Source: Bacteroidales bacterium (lineage in GTDB: Bacteria; Bacteroidota; Bacteroidia; Bacteroidales; VadinHA17). Taken from it: DNA of 10,493 bases. Numbering within the stretch: position 1 is the stretch's first letter; each line of letters opens with the position of its first letter. The translations under genes and the position numbers were made by a program. Below are positions 1 to 7,861 of the stretch, one piece after another. The stretch is from positions 1 through 10,493 of the forward strand of contig JALOMK010000036.1 in NCBI GenBank assembly GCA_025455505.1, read 5' to 3'. Under the pieces are notes generated by a model that did not search any database, was not told where the DNA came from, and saw only the letters and a program-made list of their open reading frames with translations.

Positions 1-1
1 G

Positions 2-55
2 GGTCTGGAGGCAGTGGTGTGTCCGGAACATATAATTGTTATTTTTGCAGACTGA
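2..55 (+). CDS. Possible 3' tail of an upstream gene (partial, uncertain)
   Basis: Frame 2 is open from the left edge and ends at TGA 53-55, giving a 17-residue tail that ends VVCPEHIIVIFAD. The composition is protein-like, but 17 residues are too few to recognise a family and chance is a real alternative. If it is real, its stop lies 13 bases before the maturase start and the two genes could be co-transcribed. The stretch overlaps the candidate promoter at 40-47, so at most one of the two readings need be right. Confidence 0.22.
   Translation, partial: GLEAVVCPEHIIVIFAD
40..47 (+). promoter_or_regulatory. Candidate Bacteroidota -7 box for the maturase gene
   Basis: TATTTTTG at 40-47 fits the Bacteroidota consensus TAnnTTTG exactly. 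It lies 21 bases before the ATG at 69, which would leave a leader of roughly 10-15 bases. No good TTTG/TTG -33 box is visible about 20 bases upstream (only GTGG/GTGT near 13-20), so this is a half-match in AT-rich DNA. Confidence 0.3.
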
Positions 56-68
56 TTAATCCTCAATT

Positions 69-1421
69 ATGGATATCCTTTTCAGCGATGCCCTTAAGCT
101 CAGGCGTCCCAATGCCTTCAATATAATGGTCAAACCGGCCGGCCCGGTCTGCAACCTGAACTGCACCTATTGTTATTATCTTGAAAAGCAGAAGCTGTTC
201 CCGGGTAAGAGCAATTTCCGGCTTCCTGAAGAACTGCTGGAAAAATTCATTAAAGAATATATTGAAGCACAGCAGGTTCCCATAGTTACTTTCACCTGGC
301 AGGGTGGTGAGCCTACCCTTTTGGGCATCGACTATTTCAGGAAGGTTGTTGAACTTCAGAAAAAGTATTCAGCGGGAAAGAACATTGAAAATGCATTTCA
401 GACAAACGGGACGAGGCTTAATGATGAATGGTGTGTCTTCTTTCGCGAAAACGGCATACTTGTAGGAATATCAATTGACGGCGAGGAACATAATCATGAC
501 CATTTCAGGCGCACACGGTCTGGGGCGACTACTTTCAAGCGTGTTATGAAGGGGATTGAGCTCCTTCACAGGCACAAGGTTGAATTCAACACGCTGAGTG
601 TTGTAAACAGTCATAATGTGCATTTCGCGCGTGAAACTTACAGGTTCCTTAAGAAAATCGGGAGCGGTTTTATCCAGTTCCTGCCTGTTGTAGAGAGATG
701 TTCGGAAGGCAAAAATGAAAATGAACTTTCCCTGGTAGCGCCCGGCTTCGCAGGCGGGGCCTCAGTAACGGAGTGGAGCGTTGGAGCTGAAGACTACGGA
801 AAATTCCTTGTTACTATCTTCGATGAGTGGGTGAGGAATGATGTTGCCCGTTATTATGTGCAGATTTTTGATGCCACACTGGCCAATTATGTAGGCGAGA
901 TGCCGGGAATATGCGTGTTTGCTGAGACTTGCGGCGATGCCCTTGTAATGGAGCATAACGGGGATGTGTATTCCTGCGATCATTTTGTATATCCCGAATA
1001 CTACCTTGGAAATATAGAGGAAAAGGACATGGTGTCTATGGTCAGGTCGCAGACGCAGTTTGATTTTGGCATCAATAAGCGCAACAAGCTTCCTGCCTAC
1101 TGCCTGCGATGTGAAGTGAGATATGCCTGTCATGGCGAATGTCCAAAGCACAGGTTCATACTCACGCCCGACGGCAGGCCGGGGTTGAATTACCTGTGCA
1201 AGGCATACAAAATGTTTTTCAGCCATGCGGAGCCATATATGGAATACATGGCTAAGGAACTTAAAGCCAAAAGGGCACCTGCGAACGTGATGCAGTGGAT
1301 CAGGAACAAGGAGAACCAGGTAGTCAGGCCTGTGGTACCCGAACGCAATGCACCCTGTCCCTGCGGCAGCGGCAGGAAATTCAAGAACTGTTGTGCCGGC
1401 CTGCCTATCTACAGGCACTGA
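69..1421 (+). CDS. Anaerobic sulfatase-maturating enzyme (radical SAM/SPASM) with C-terminal SEC-C motif
   Basis: This cytoplasmic enzyme oxidises the active-site Ser or Cys of unfolded sulfatases to formylglycine using S-adenosylmethionine. The radical SAM cluster motif is C28-x3-C32-x2-C35, followed by a WQGGEP glycine-rich motif (77-82). The SPASM-type region carries C282, C288, C303, C345, C348, C354, C358 and C377. Their spacing closely follows the eight auxiliary-cluster cysteines of the Clostridium perfringens enzyme as I recall them. D304, directly after C303, matches the catalytic Asp of that enzyme. Residues 425-442 add a SEC-C motif, C430-P-C432-x8-C441-C442, a zinc-binding tail that is not part of the catalytic fold. 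The length of 450 aa is slightly long because of this tail. The ATG at 69 puts the cluster motif at the usual distance from the N-terminus. The gene converges on the five serine-type sulfatases at 1443-9298, its likely substrates. Confidence 0.95.
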   Translation: MDILFSDALKLRRPNAFNIMVKPAGPVCNLNCTYCYYLEKQKLFPGKSNFRLPEELLEKFIKEYIEAQQVPIVTFTWQGGEPTLLGIDYFRKVVELQKKYSAGKNIENAFQTNGTRLNDEWCVFFRENGILVGISIDGEEHNHDHFRRTRSGATTFKRVMKGIELLHRHKVEFNTLSVVNSHNVHFARETYRFLKKIGSGFIQFLPVVERCSEGKNENELSLVAPGFAGGASVTEWSVGAEDYGKFLVTIFDEWVRNDVARYYVQIFDATLANYVGEMPGICVFAETCGDALVMEHNGDVYSCDHFVYPEYYLGNIEEKDMVSMVRSQTQFDFGINKRNKLPAYCLRCEVRYACHGECPKHRFILTPDGRPGLNYLCKAYKMFFSHAEPYMEYMAKELKAKRAPANVMQWIRNKENQVVRPVVPERNAPCPCGSGRKFKNCCAGLPIYRH

Positions 1422-1442
1422 AATAAATTGCCTTGTGAGTCC

Positions 1443-3008
1443 TTACTTCACGGCCGGCAGGAATGATTTAAGCGATTCATCCGTATCCCTGAACTGTACC
1501 CTGAGTTTTTCGAGCCTCTCGTGAAGGTCTTTTCGCACCGTAGCATATGAAGGATCGTTGTAAACATTCTTCATCTCCATCGGGTCAGTCTTCAGGTCAT
1601 AAAGTTCCCATTCATCTATGTCATAATAGAAATGCATGAGCTTGTATCTTTCGGTGCTGATTCCATAGTGTCGTTTTACGCTGTGAACTGCCGGGTACTC
1701 GTAATAATGGTAATAATGTTCCTTCCTCCAGTCTGCAGGTGTTTTTCCCTTCAGGACAGGCACCATGCTCCTGCCCTGCATGTCAGCCGGGACACTCACT
1801 CCTGCCATATCGAGGATAGTCTCGGCAAAGTCGAGATTAGAAACTATATCGCTGTTCACACTCCCTGCCTTAACAACACCCGGCCACTGGATGAGCAGAG
1901 GAGTTCTGTAGGATTCTTCAAACATGAAACGTTTGTCGAACCAGCCATGTTCTCCGAGGTAGAATCCCTGGTCTGACGCATAGATCACTATTGTGTTCTT
2001 ATCGAGTCCGTTAGATCTGAGGTAGTCAAGGAGCTGGCCAACGCTTTTGTCAACAGCTGCTATGCAGGCAAGATAGTCCTGCATGTATCTCTGGTATTTG
2101 TACCTTACAAGCTCATCTCCGGTCAGGCCTGACTCATAGAATTCCCTGATTATCGGGTCGTATGTTTTGTTCCATTCTTCCATCTGGCCGGCATCCATCC
2201 GGTTCAGGCCGGTGTTTTTCATTTTTCCCTTATCCTTGTAGAGTTTCAGGTCCTCCTCTATCCTCATGGTTTTAGAAATTGTCATGTCCTGTTCGCGGGC
2301 CGCCCTGCCCCTGCCTGAATAATCATCGAACAGTGTAGCCGGTTCGGGAAACTTAACATCCTTGTAGAGTGTCAGTTCACGAGGTCCGGGCTGCCATTCC
2401 CTGTGAGGTGCCTTATGGTGCATCATAAGCATGAATGGTTTTCCTGAGGCCTTTGCCCCGGATATCCATTTCAGTGATTTATCAGTAATAAGCTCAGTGA
2501 CATAGCCATTTTCAGTGTGCCTGCCGTTCCTGTCAATGAATTCAGGATTATAGTAATGACCCTGTCCAGGAAGAACCTCCCAGTGGTCGAAGCCTGTCGG
2601 ATCGGAGCCCAGGTGCCATTTGCCTATAATTGCAGTTGTATAACCGGCAGCCTGCAATATTTTCGGGAAAGTTTGCTGCGAGCCGTCAAATGGTGCCTGT
2701 CCCTCGTTTTTGGCAAAGCCGTTAAGGTGACTGTATTTGCCCGTCAGGACCACTGCCCTGCAAGGACCCGAAATTGAATTAGTCACAAGGCACCTGGTGA
2801 AACGCATTCCGTTTGAAGCTATCCTGTCGATCCCGGGTGTAGGCGCGATCCTGCCAATCTGGTGACCGTATGCACTGATAGCCTGGTAGGCATGGTCGTC
2901 AGACATTATGTATATTATATTCGGTCGCTGTGGTCCCTTCTGGGAAATTGCCGGCTGTATGGCGGCAGCTGTGCCCAGTGCCGCAAGTAAAGTTATGTTT
3001 GCTCTCAT
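1443..3008 (-). CDS. Serine-type exported sulfatase, resembles GlcNAc-6-O-sulfatases
   Basis: A formylglycine-dependent sulfatase (alkaline phosphatase fold) that hydrolyses sulfate esters, here probably on a sugar. Residues 1-22 look like a Sec signal peptide (hydrophobic run, possible cut after AIS). Metal ligands D37 and D38 are followed by the signature S80-G-P-C-R, with S80 (codon TCG) as the formylglycine precursor. Further catalytic residues are K130/H132 in GKWH, H202 in KAPHREW, D346-Q347 in SDQG, and K359. The C-terminal LYDLKTDP (469-476) is the usual sulfatase end motif. Features such as [21 protein letters not shown] and [10 protein letters not shown] recall the group containing Bacteroides and animal N-acetylglucosamine-6-sulfatases (SulfAtlas S1_11, tentative). 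It is the last gene of the sulfatase run, 48 bases after the preceding stop. Family membership is secure; the substrate is inference. Confidence 0.93.
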   Translation of the reverse strand: MRANITLLAALGTAAAIQPAISQKGPQRPNIIYIMSDDHAYQAISAYGHQIGRIAPTPGIDRIASNGMRFTRCLVTNSISGPCRAVVLTGKYSHLNGFAKNEGQAPFDGSQQTFPKILQAAGYTTAIIGKWHLGSDPTGFDHWEVLPGQGHYYNPEFIDRNGRHTENGYVTELITDKSLKWISGAKASGKPFMLMMHHKAPHREWQPGPRELTLYKDVKFPEPATLFDDYSGRGRAAREQDMTISKTMRIEEDLKLYKDKGKMKNTGLNRMDAGQMEEWNKTYDPIIREFYESGLTGDELVRYKYQRYMQDYLACIAAVDKSVGQLLDYLRSNGLDKNTIVIYASDQGFYLGEHGWFDKRFMFEESYRTPLLIQWPGVVKAGSVNSDIVSNLDFAETILDMAGVSVPADMQGRSMVPVLKGKTPADWRKEHYYHYYEYPAVHSVKRHYGISTERYKLMHFYYDIDEWELYDLKTDPMEMKNVYNDPSYATVRKDLHERLEKLRVQFRDTDESLKSFLPAVK

Positions 3009-3056
3009 AATATTAGAAATTCTTTTTTTATATGATTATCATTCAGTAAGGCAAGC

Positions 3057-4733
3057 TTATTTAATTTCAAATGAACCCCTGAGTTCAGCGCTGTCTTCAT
3101 AGCCATATCTTACGGCCCTGACCCTTATGCTGTATGATCCGGGCTCAAGGTGAAGCGGACCCGAGTAAAGCAGCCACCGGGGATTAGCCTTCTCTTCGAA
3201 GGTATATACTATTGATGAACCATGGGTGGGACAATAGAACCCGAGTGTCATGGGGGCTGAATATGTTCCGCCGGTACGGTAGTTTTTTGATGCCCTGTCC
3301 TCAGAAGAATTGATAATGAAATACGGCATATCCGTGACAGGCTGTTTGCCGCCCGGCCACATCATGTTTACAAGTTCAGGTTCATTCATGTGTCCCATAT
3401 CGCCTGTTTCGAGAGTCCATCTTTCATACAGTTTCCTCATTTCTGCCATGACTGATGCCAGTCCGTGATCTGAGGCAAGATTGACAAGCTGGTAAGGATC
3501 TTTTGTAACGTCATAGAGTTCTTCAGGCGGTCTTGAGTATGACATCCAGGCTTTCTGGGGACCGCTGAGCTTGTTTTCTGCATCGAGGCGCAGCATCTCT
3601 CTGTATATTGGCATATTGCTCAGGTAAGGTACCCAGATCGCGAATGGCTCATTAGGATAAAAATTCCTTATATACAAATATTTACGAGTTCTGACAGACC
3701 TGATCATATCATAGGATTCATCCACCCTGTCGCGTGCTGCGAATACGGCTTCCCGTAAATAATTTGCCCCCTGTTCGCCCAGAAAAGGCTTGCCCTGCAT
3801 ATGTGCGGGAACCGTGATGCCCGCCATAGAGAGAACTGTGGGTCCGAAATCAATAGAACTTATCAGCCTGTCATCAACGGTGCCCGGTTTTATCTTACCA
3901 GGCCATTTTATAATGAGAGGTATGTTCAGTCCCGAATCGTAGAGCCATCTTTTACTCCTTGGTAAGCCATCGCCGTGATCGCCCCAGAAAAAGATAATTG
4001 TATTGTCGAGTTCCCCTTCCCTTTCAAGTTCATCTATGAGTGCGCCGACTACAGAGTCAAGCCTTGCGACATTGTCGTACATTTTGGCCATATTGAGCCG
4101 TATCGTGTCTGTGTCGGGATAATATGGAGGCAGTATTACTTTCCGCGGATCGGTTTTTACTCCTTTTAGGTTCCAGTTCTGGCTCTCATGTGTTCCGGTC
4201 CAGTTGAATACTGCAAAGAAGGGCTGGTTTTTGTCAGGCCTGTTCCTGTAGTGAGCATTCCGGCTGCACTCGTCCCATATGCTTGCAGGAACCGGGTCTT
4301 TTGCAAACTGGTAGTCGGTCTTGTTATTGTTTGTGCAGTAGTATCCTGCCACCCTCATATATTCAGTGAAAGCTTTCACATAGTGCGGAGGCACTGCTGT
4401 GAACTGAACAGGATTGTCTACCGATCGCCTGTACGATGTGGTTCGCATATGCATGCACCCTATTGAAGTCTGGTACATACCCGTTATCACTCCGGCTCTT
4501 ACTGGTGCAGAGATTGCTGCAGTTGTGAACACATTTGTGAACCGGGCTCCCTGCTCTGCAAGCCTGTCTATATTTGGTGTTTTTGCCAGCTTGTCGCCAT
4601 AGCAACCCATGTGGGGACTCAGGTCCTCGGTTGAAATCCATATTATGTTAGGTCTCTTCTCATGTTTCTGGGCAGAGGCATTAAAAAGCAGAAGGGATGC
4701 TGCTCCAATGCTGATTACAGGTTTTAGAATCAT
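3057..4733 (-). CDS. Serine-type exported sulfatase (sulfamidase-like) with C-terminal chitobiase-type domain
   Basis: An exported sulfatase of 558 aa. The signal peptide spans residues 1-21 with an ASA|QK cut site. The metal site is E37-D38 in STEDLSPHMGCYGD, and the signature is S75-A-P-V-R with S75 (codon TCT) as formylglycine precursor. Other conserved positions are K138 in CTNNNKTDYQF (in place of GKWH), H182 in GTHES, D252-H253 in WGDHGDG, and K261. The WISTEDLSPHMGCYGD start and the MYQTSIG-xMHMRTT stretch place it near heparan N-sulfatase (sulfamidase)-like bacterial proteins (perhaps S1_8, tentative); O-sulfatase activity is equally possible. Residues about 485-557 look like a chitobiase/beta-hexosaminidase C-terminal (CHB_HEX_C-type) beta domain with GxYxxP and IVYTFE segments. 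The start lies only 15 bases after the stop of the gene at 4749-6218, so the two are very likely co-transcribed. Confidence 0.92.
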   Translation of the reverse strand: MILKPVISIGAASLLLFNASAQKHEKRPNIIWISTEDLSPHMGCYGDKLAKTPNIDRLAEQGARFTNVFTTAAISAPVRAGVITGMYQTSIGCMHMRTTSYRRSVDNPVQFTAVPPHYVKAFTEYMRVAGYYCTNNNKTDYQFAKDPVPASIWDECSRNAHYRNRPDKNQPFFAVFNWTGTHESQNWNLKGVKTDPRKVILPPYYPDTDTIRLNMAKMYDNVARLDSVVGALIDELEREGELDNTIIFFWGDHGDGLPRSKRWLYDSGLNIPLIIKWPGKIKPGTVDDRLISSIDFGPTVLSMAGITVPAHMQGKPFLGEQGANYLREAVFAARDRVDESYDMIRSVRTRKYLYIRNFYPNEPFAIWVPYLSNMPIYREMLRLDAENKLSGPQKAWMSYSRPPEELYDVTKDPYQLVNLASDHGLASVMAEMRKLYERWTLETGDMGHMNEPELVNMMWPGGKQPVTDMPYFIINSSEDRASKNYRTGGTYSAPMTLGFYCPTHGSSIVYTFEEKANPRWLLYSGPLHLEPGSYSIRVRAVRYGYEDSAELRGSFEIK

Positions 4734-4748
4734 AGTATTTCGTATTAC

Positions 4749-6218
4749 TCATTTAATTGTGCCGGCCTTTCTTCTGTTAGTGCCCGGATGTCCCGTATAA
4801 TCATCTCCAAGGTCGCTGCGGGCTTCAGCAGCTATTTTCAGCAATTCCGATACGATGGCAGGATACTGGTCAGCGACGTTATAATTTTCACCCGGATCCC
4901 TTCTGAGGTCATATAATTCGTTCGTTTTGTACTCCACGCTGATTGTTTTGCCCGGCCATCCGTCTTTTCCGGGAGCTGCACCAACATAGGAAATTCCCTT
5001 GTGAGGCAGAACAAGTTTCCAGTAATCTCGTTGTACGGCTTCCAGTGTGTTCTGCTGATAGTAATAATAGAATTCCCTCCGGGGATTTGCGGTTTCATCA
5101 CCAAGAAGAAGCGGAAGCAGGCTTACCCCGTCGATTTTTTTTCCGGGAAGAGCAGCACCGCATATTTCGGCTAATGTTGGCAATAAATCGATGGATGATG
5201 CAAGTTTATTGCATATACTTCCTTCAGGGATCACGCCTGGCCATTTCATGATGCATGGCACCCTCTGTCCTCCTTCCCAGCTTGTTCCTTTGCCTTCGCG
5301 CAGACCGCCTGTTGTGCCGGCATGATTTCCGAAATTAAGCCAGGGGCCGTTATCACTCGTAAAGATTACGAGAGTGTTTTTTTCTATGCCGTTTTTCTCA
5401 AGTGCCTTCATAATTTCACCCACTGACCAGTCGACTTCCATCATAACGTCGCCATAAAGCCCCTGTCTGCTTTTGCCCCTGAATTTTTCAGATACGCCAA
5501 GGGGTATATGTACCATTGAATGAGGAAGATAAAGAAAGAATCTTTCGTTTTTACTCTTCTCGATGAACTTCACGGCCCTTTCGGTATAGTCTGTTGTAAG
5601 CTTGTCCTGGTCGGCAAGATTCCTTACTTCACCGGCCTTATTATTGCCGTTTATAAGGGGAAGTACGGGATACTTCATCTTATTGCTTGTAGTATCCTTC
5701 AGGCGTATGGGGATCCCGTCGAAATCGACCGGCCACATGTCATTTGAATATGGGATACCGTAATACTCATCGAATCCATGCTGAAGGGGAAGGAAGGGAG
5801 GCAGGTGGCCAAGGTGCCATTTCCCTATTACTGATGTCTTATATCCTTTTGATTTAAGGATTTCGGCAATCGTTGTTTCCTCGCTGTTGATGCCGGTCTG
5901 AGCCCATGGCATCAGTGCCCCTGAGATGCCGATGCGGTTGGGATAGCATCCAGTCATAAGTCCTGCCCTTGAGGCACTGCTTACCGCCTGTGGCGAATAA
6001 TACCATGTGAACTGCATTCCCCGGGCAGCAAGCCTGTCTATGTTAGGCGTTGCGTACTGGTTGGAGCCTGTCCGGCCTATGTCGCCGTAGCCCATATCAT
6101 CCATGAGGATGATAATAATATTTGGCGCAGCAGGTTTAGATTGTTCTTTCTGGCGGCCGGTGGCCTGCAATGCAGTGATGCCGGCCAGCCCGATACTCAG
6201 ACAGGGCCTTAGGTTCAT
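4749..6218 (-). CDS. Serine-type exported arylsulfatase A-like sulfatase (S-x-A-x-R signature)
   Basis: An exported sulfatase of 489 aa in the arylsulfatase A/galactosamine-6-sulfatase group. The signal peptide is roughly residues 1-19. Metal ligands D40-D41 (MDDMGYGD) precede the signature S80-S-A-S-R, with alanine instead of the usual proline at the third position; S80 (codon AGC) is the formylglycine precursor. The TGCYPNRIGI stretch that follows is typical of this group. Remaining catalytic residues are K133/H135 in GKWH, H237 in MVHIP, D289-N290 in SDNGP, and K310 in REGKGTSWEGG. The tail has the LYDLRRDP motif and the ARSDLGDDYTG ending of arylsulfatase A-like proteins. It may belong to S1_16 (tentative); the substrate could be a galactose or GalNAc sulfate, but this is inference. 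It sits 47 bases after the stop-side end of the 6266-7768 gene in the same run. Confidence 0.93.
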   Translation of the reverse strand: MNLRPCLSIGLAGITALQATGRQKEQSKPAAPNIIIILMDDMGYGDIGRTGSNQYATPNIDRLAARGMQFTWYYSPQAVSSASRAGLMTGCYPNRIGISGALMPWAQTGINSEETTIAEILKSKGYKTSVIGKWHLGHLPPFLPLQHGFDEYYGIPYSNDMWPVDFDGIPIRLKDTTSNKMKYPVLPLINGNNKAGEVRNLADQDKLTTDYTERAVKFIEKSKNERFFLYLPHSMVHIPLGVSEKFRGKSRQGLYGDVMMEVDWSVGEIMKALEKNGIEKNTLVIFTSDNGPWLNFGNHAGTTGGLREGKGTSWEGGQRVPCIMKWPGVIPEGSICNKLASSIDLLPTLAEICGAALPGKKIDGVSLLPLLLGDETANPRREFYYYYQQNTLEAVQRDYWKLVLPHKGISYVGAAPGKDGWPGKTISVEYKTNELYDLRRDPGENYNVADQYPAIVSELLKIAAEARSDLGDDYTGHPGTNRRKAGTIK

Positions 6219-6265
6219 TCTTTGAATGTTTTTGTTTTCATTGCCTGGTATGTTCCTGTTTCATT

Positions 6266-7768
6266 TTATTCAGATCCATTCTCGTTCCATGCAGGATTCT
6301 GAATCATCATCCTGGCTCCGGTTTTTTCCCGCCATTGCTGCAGAAGGCTGTAAAGTTCGCTTGTTTTCGCAGGAAGTTCGGCTGAAATATCTTTAGTCTC
6401 TGACAGATCAGCAGAAAGGTCGTAGAGTTCCCTTCTGTCCCTTTCAAAATTGTCTATCAGCTTGTATTGCCCCAGTATTACTGCGCTGCCAGGCTCCACG
6501 CCCTGGTTGGAATAATGGGGATAATGCCAGAAAAGCGGCCTGGGAGCTATCCTGGCCCCTTTAAGCAGAGGTAGTATGCTAATCCCGTCGATATCAGCCT
6601 TGATTCCTTCAGAGCCTGTAAGATCAGCTATTGTGGGCAGGAAATCGATTGATGATACCTGGACAGTGCTCACTGTGCCGGCAAGCTTTTTCCCGGGCAT
6701 CCTGATTATGAGTGGCACACGTATTCCTCCTTCATAAAGCCATCCTTTGCCTGCCCTCAGGGGGGCGTTGCAGGTTGGCGAGCCCTCAGATGTTGACAGG
6801 CCTCCATTGTCAGAGGTAAATACAATCAGGGTATTCTCATAAAGGCCCAGTTCCCTGAGCCTTGAAAAAAGCTTATCGAGGTTCTCATCCACACTGTAAA
6901 GCATTGCTGCATATACAGGGTTGCTTTGTACTGTTCGTTCCCTGAAGTTCTCGCTCATTGAACTTCTTATCCATGACCTGTCACGGGTAAATGTTCCGTT
7001 AATGTCAAGTTGCATTGAATCGGCTTTTGTCCTGAAGCGTTTTATCATTTCATCTTTTGCCTGCATAGGGTTGTGAACGGCATAGTATGACAGGTATATG
7101 AAGAAAGGGTTTTCCCTGTTTTCTTCTATGAACTTAATCGCTTCATCAGTCTGCCTGTCGGTCAGGTATTCTCCTTCGGGACCGTCAGGAAGTCTTGGAT
7201 TCCCATACGGAGAAAAAAATCCGTTTGAAGTGTTGTTTTTTACTGGTGAGCCCTTGCTGAAACCACCTTTGTTGATATCGAATCCCTGGTTCTCAGGCCA
7301 GAACTCCGGAGTTTCACCGAGATGCCACTTACCTGAGATCATTGTCCTGTATCCGTTTTTCTTAAGCAGTTCAGCCAGTGTAAGTTCTTCAAGTGCCAGT
7401 TCATTTTTAAAGGGAAGGGCGATCAGCCTGTCATTTGCCGATCCGGAACTGGAGGCCTGTCTTCCTGGTATCCAGTCGGTTATTCCTGTTTTCACAGGGT
7501 ATTTACCAGTCATTATTGAAGCCCTTGTCGGCGAGCTGACCGGGCATGCGGCATAAGCATCCGTAAACCTGATCCCTTCATTTGCCAGTTTGTCGAGGCA
7601 GGGTGTTTCATAGAAACGGCTTCCATAGCAACCCAGGTCAGAATAACCGAGATCATCAACAAGTATGAAGAGAACATTCGGCTTCTCATTTCCAGGTTTT
7701 TCAGGTCCTGCAAGCAAAGGCAGCGGCATCAGCAGGGAAAATCCGGCAGTGACCAGGCAATATTTCAT
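6266..7768 (-). CDS. Serine-type exported sulfatase (start corrected to internal Met)
   Basis: An exported sulfatase. The open frame allows an ATG at 7855 (529 aa), but its first 29 residues are polar and Ser/Thr/Gln-rich, whereas the ATG at 7768 starts directly with a standard signal peptide (MKYCLVTAGFSLLMPLPLLA, cut before GP). I therefore prefer 7768 (500 aa). The longer start would sit 6 bases from the preceding stop and cannot be excluded. In short-start numbering: D38-D39, signature S78-S-P-T-R with S78 (codon AGC) as formylglycine precursor, K147/H149 in GKWH, H232 in YAVHNP, D320-N321 in SDNGG, K341 in RAGKGWLYEGG. A long middle section (about 240-285) lies between the two halves of the site. 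ELYDLSADLSE closes the C-terminal part. The GITDWIPGR stretch after the signature is a subfamily mark, but I cannot assign a substrate. Confidence 0.9.
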   Translation of the reverse strand: MKYCLVTAGFSLLMPLPLLAGPEKPGNEKPNVLFILVDDLGYSDLGCYGSRFYETPCLDKLANEGIRFTDAYAACPVSSPTRASIMTGKYPVKTGITDWIPGRQASSSGSANDRLIALPFKNELALEELTLAELLKKNGYRTMISGKWHLGETPEFWPENQGFDINKGGFSKGSPVKNNTSNGFFSPYGNPRLPDGPEGEYLTDRQTDEAIKFIEENRENPFFIYLSYYAVHNPMQAKDEMIKRFRTKADSMQLDINGTFTRDRSWIRSSMSENFRERTVQSNPVYAAMLYSVDENLDKLFSRLRELGLYENTLIVFTSDNGGLSTSEGSPTCNAPLRAGKGWLYEGGIRVPLIIRMPGKKLAGTVSTVQVSSIDFLPTIADLTGSEGIKADIDGISILPLLKGARIAPRPLFWHYPHYSNQGVEPGSAVILGQYKLIDNFERDRRELYDLSADLSETKDISAELPAKTSELYSLLQQWREKTGARMMIQNPAWNENGSE

Positions 7769-7861
7769 TCCGGGTAATCCGGCCGGTTCCTGCTTGCTAC
7801 TGGTGTTTGAAGTGGATGCCGGGCTGAATTTACTGAACGCTTGCAGCTGCCTCATGGGGTA

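Noticed and set aside
762..1418. Minus-strand open frame of 218 aa inside the maturase
   Set aside because: It lies entirely antisense to the well-supported maturase, and its translation has no recognisable domain.
7098..7556. Plus-strand open frame of 152 aa
   Set aside because: Antisense shadow of the 6266-7768 sulfatase; Ser/Phe/Pro-rich translation without family features.
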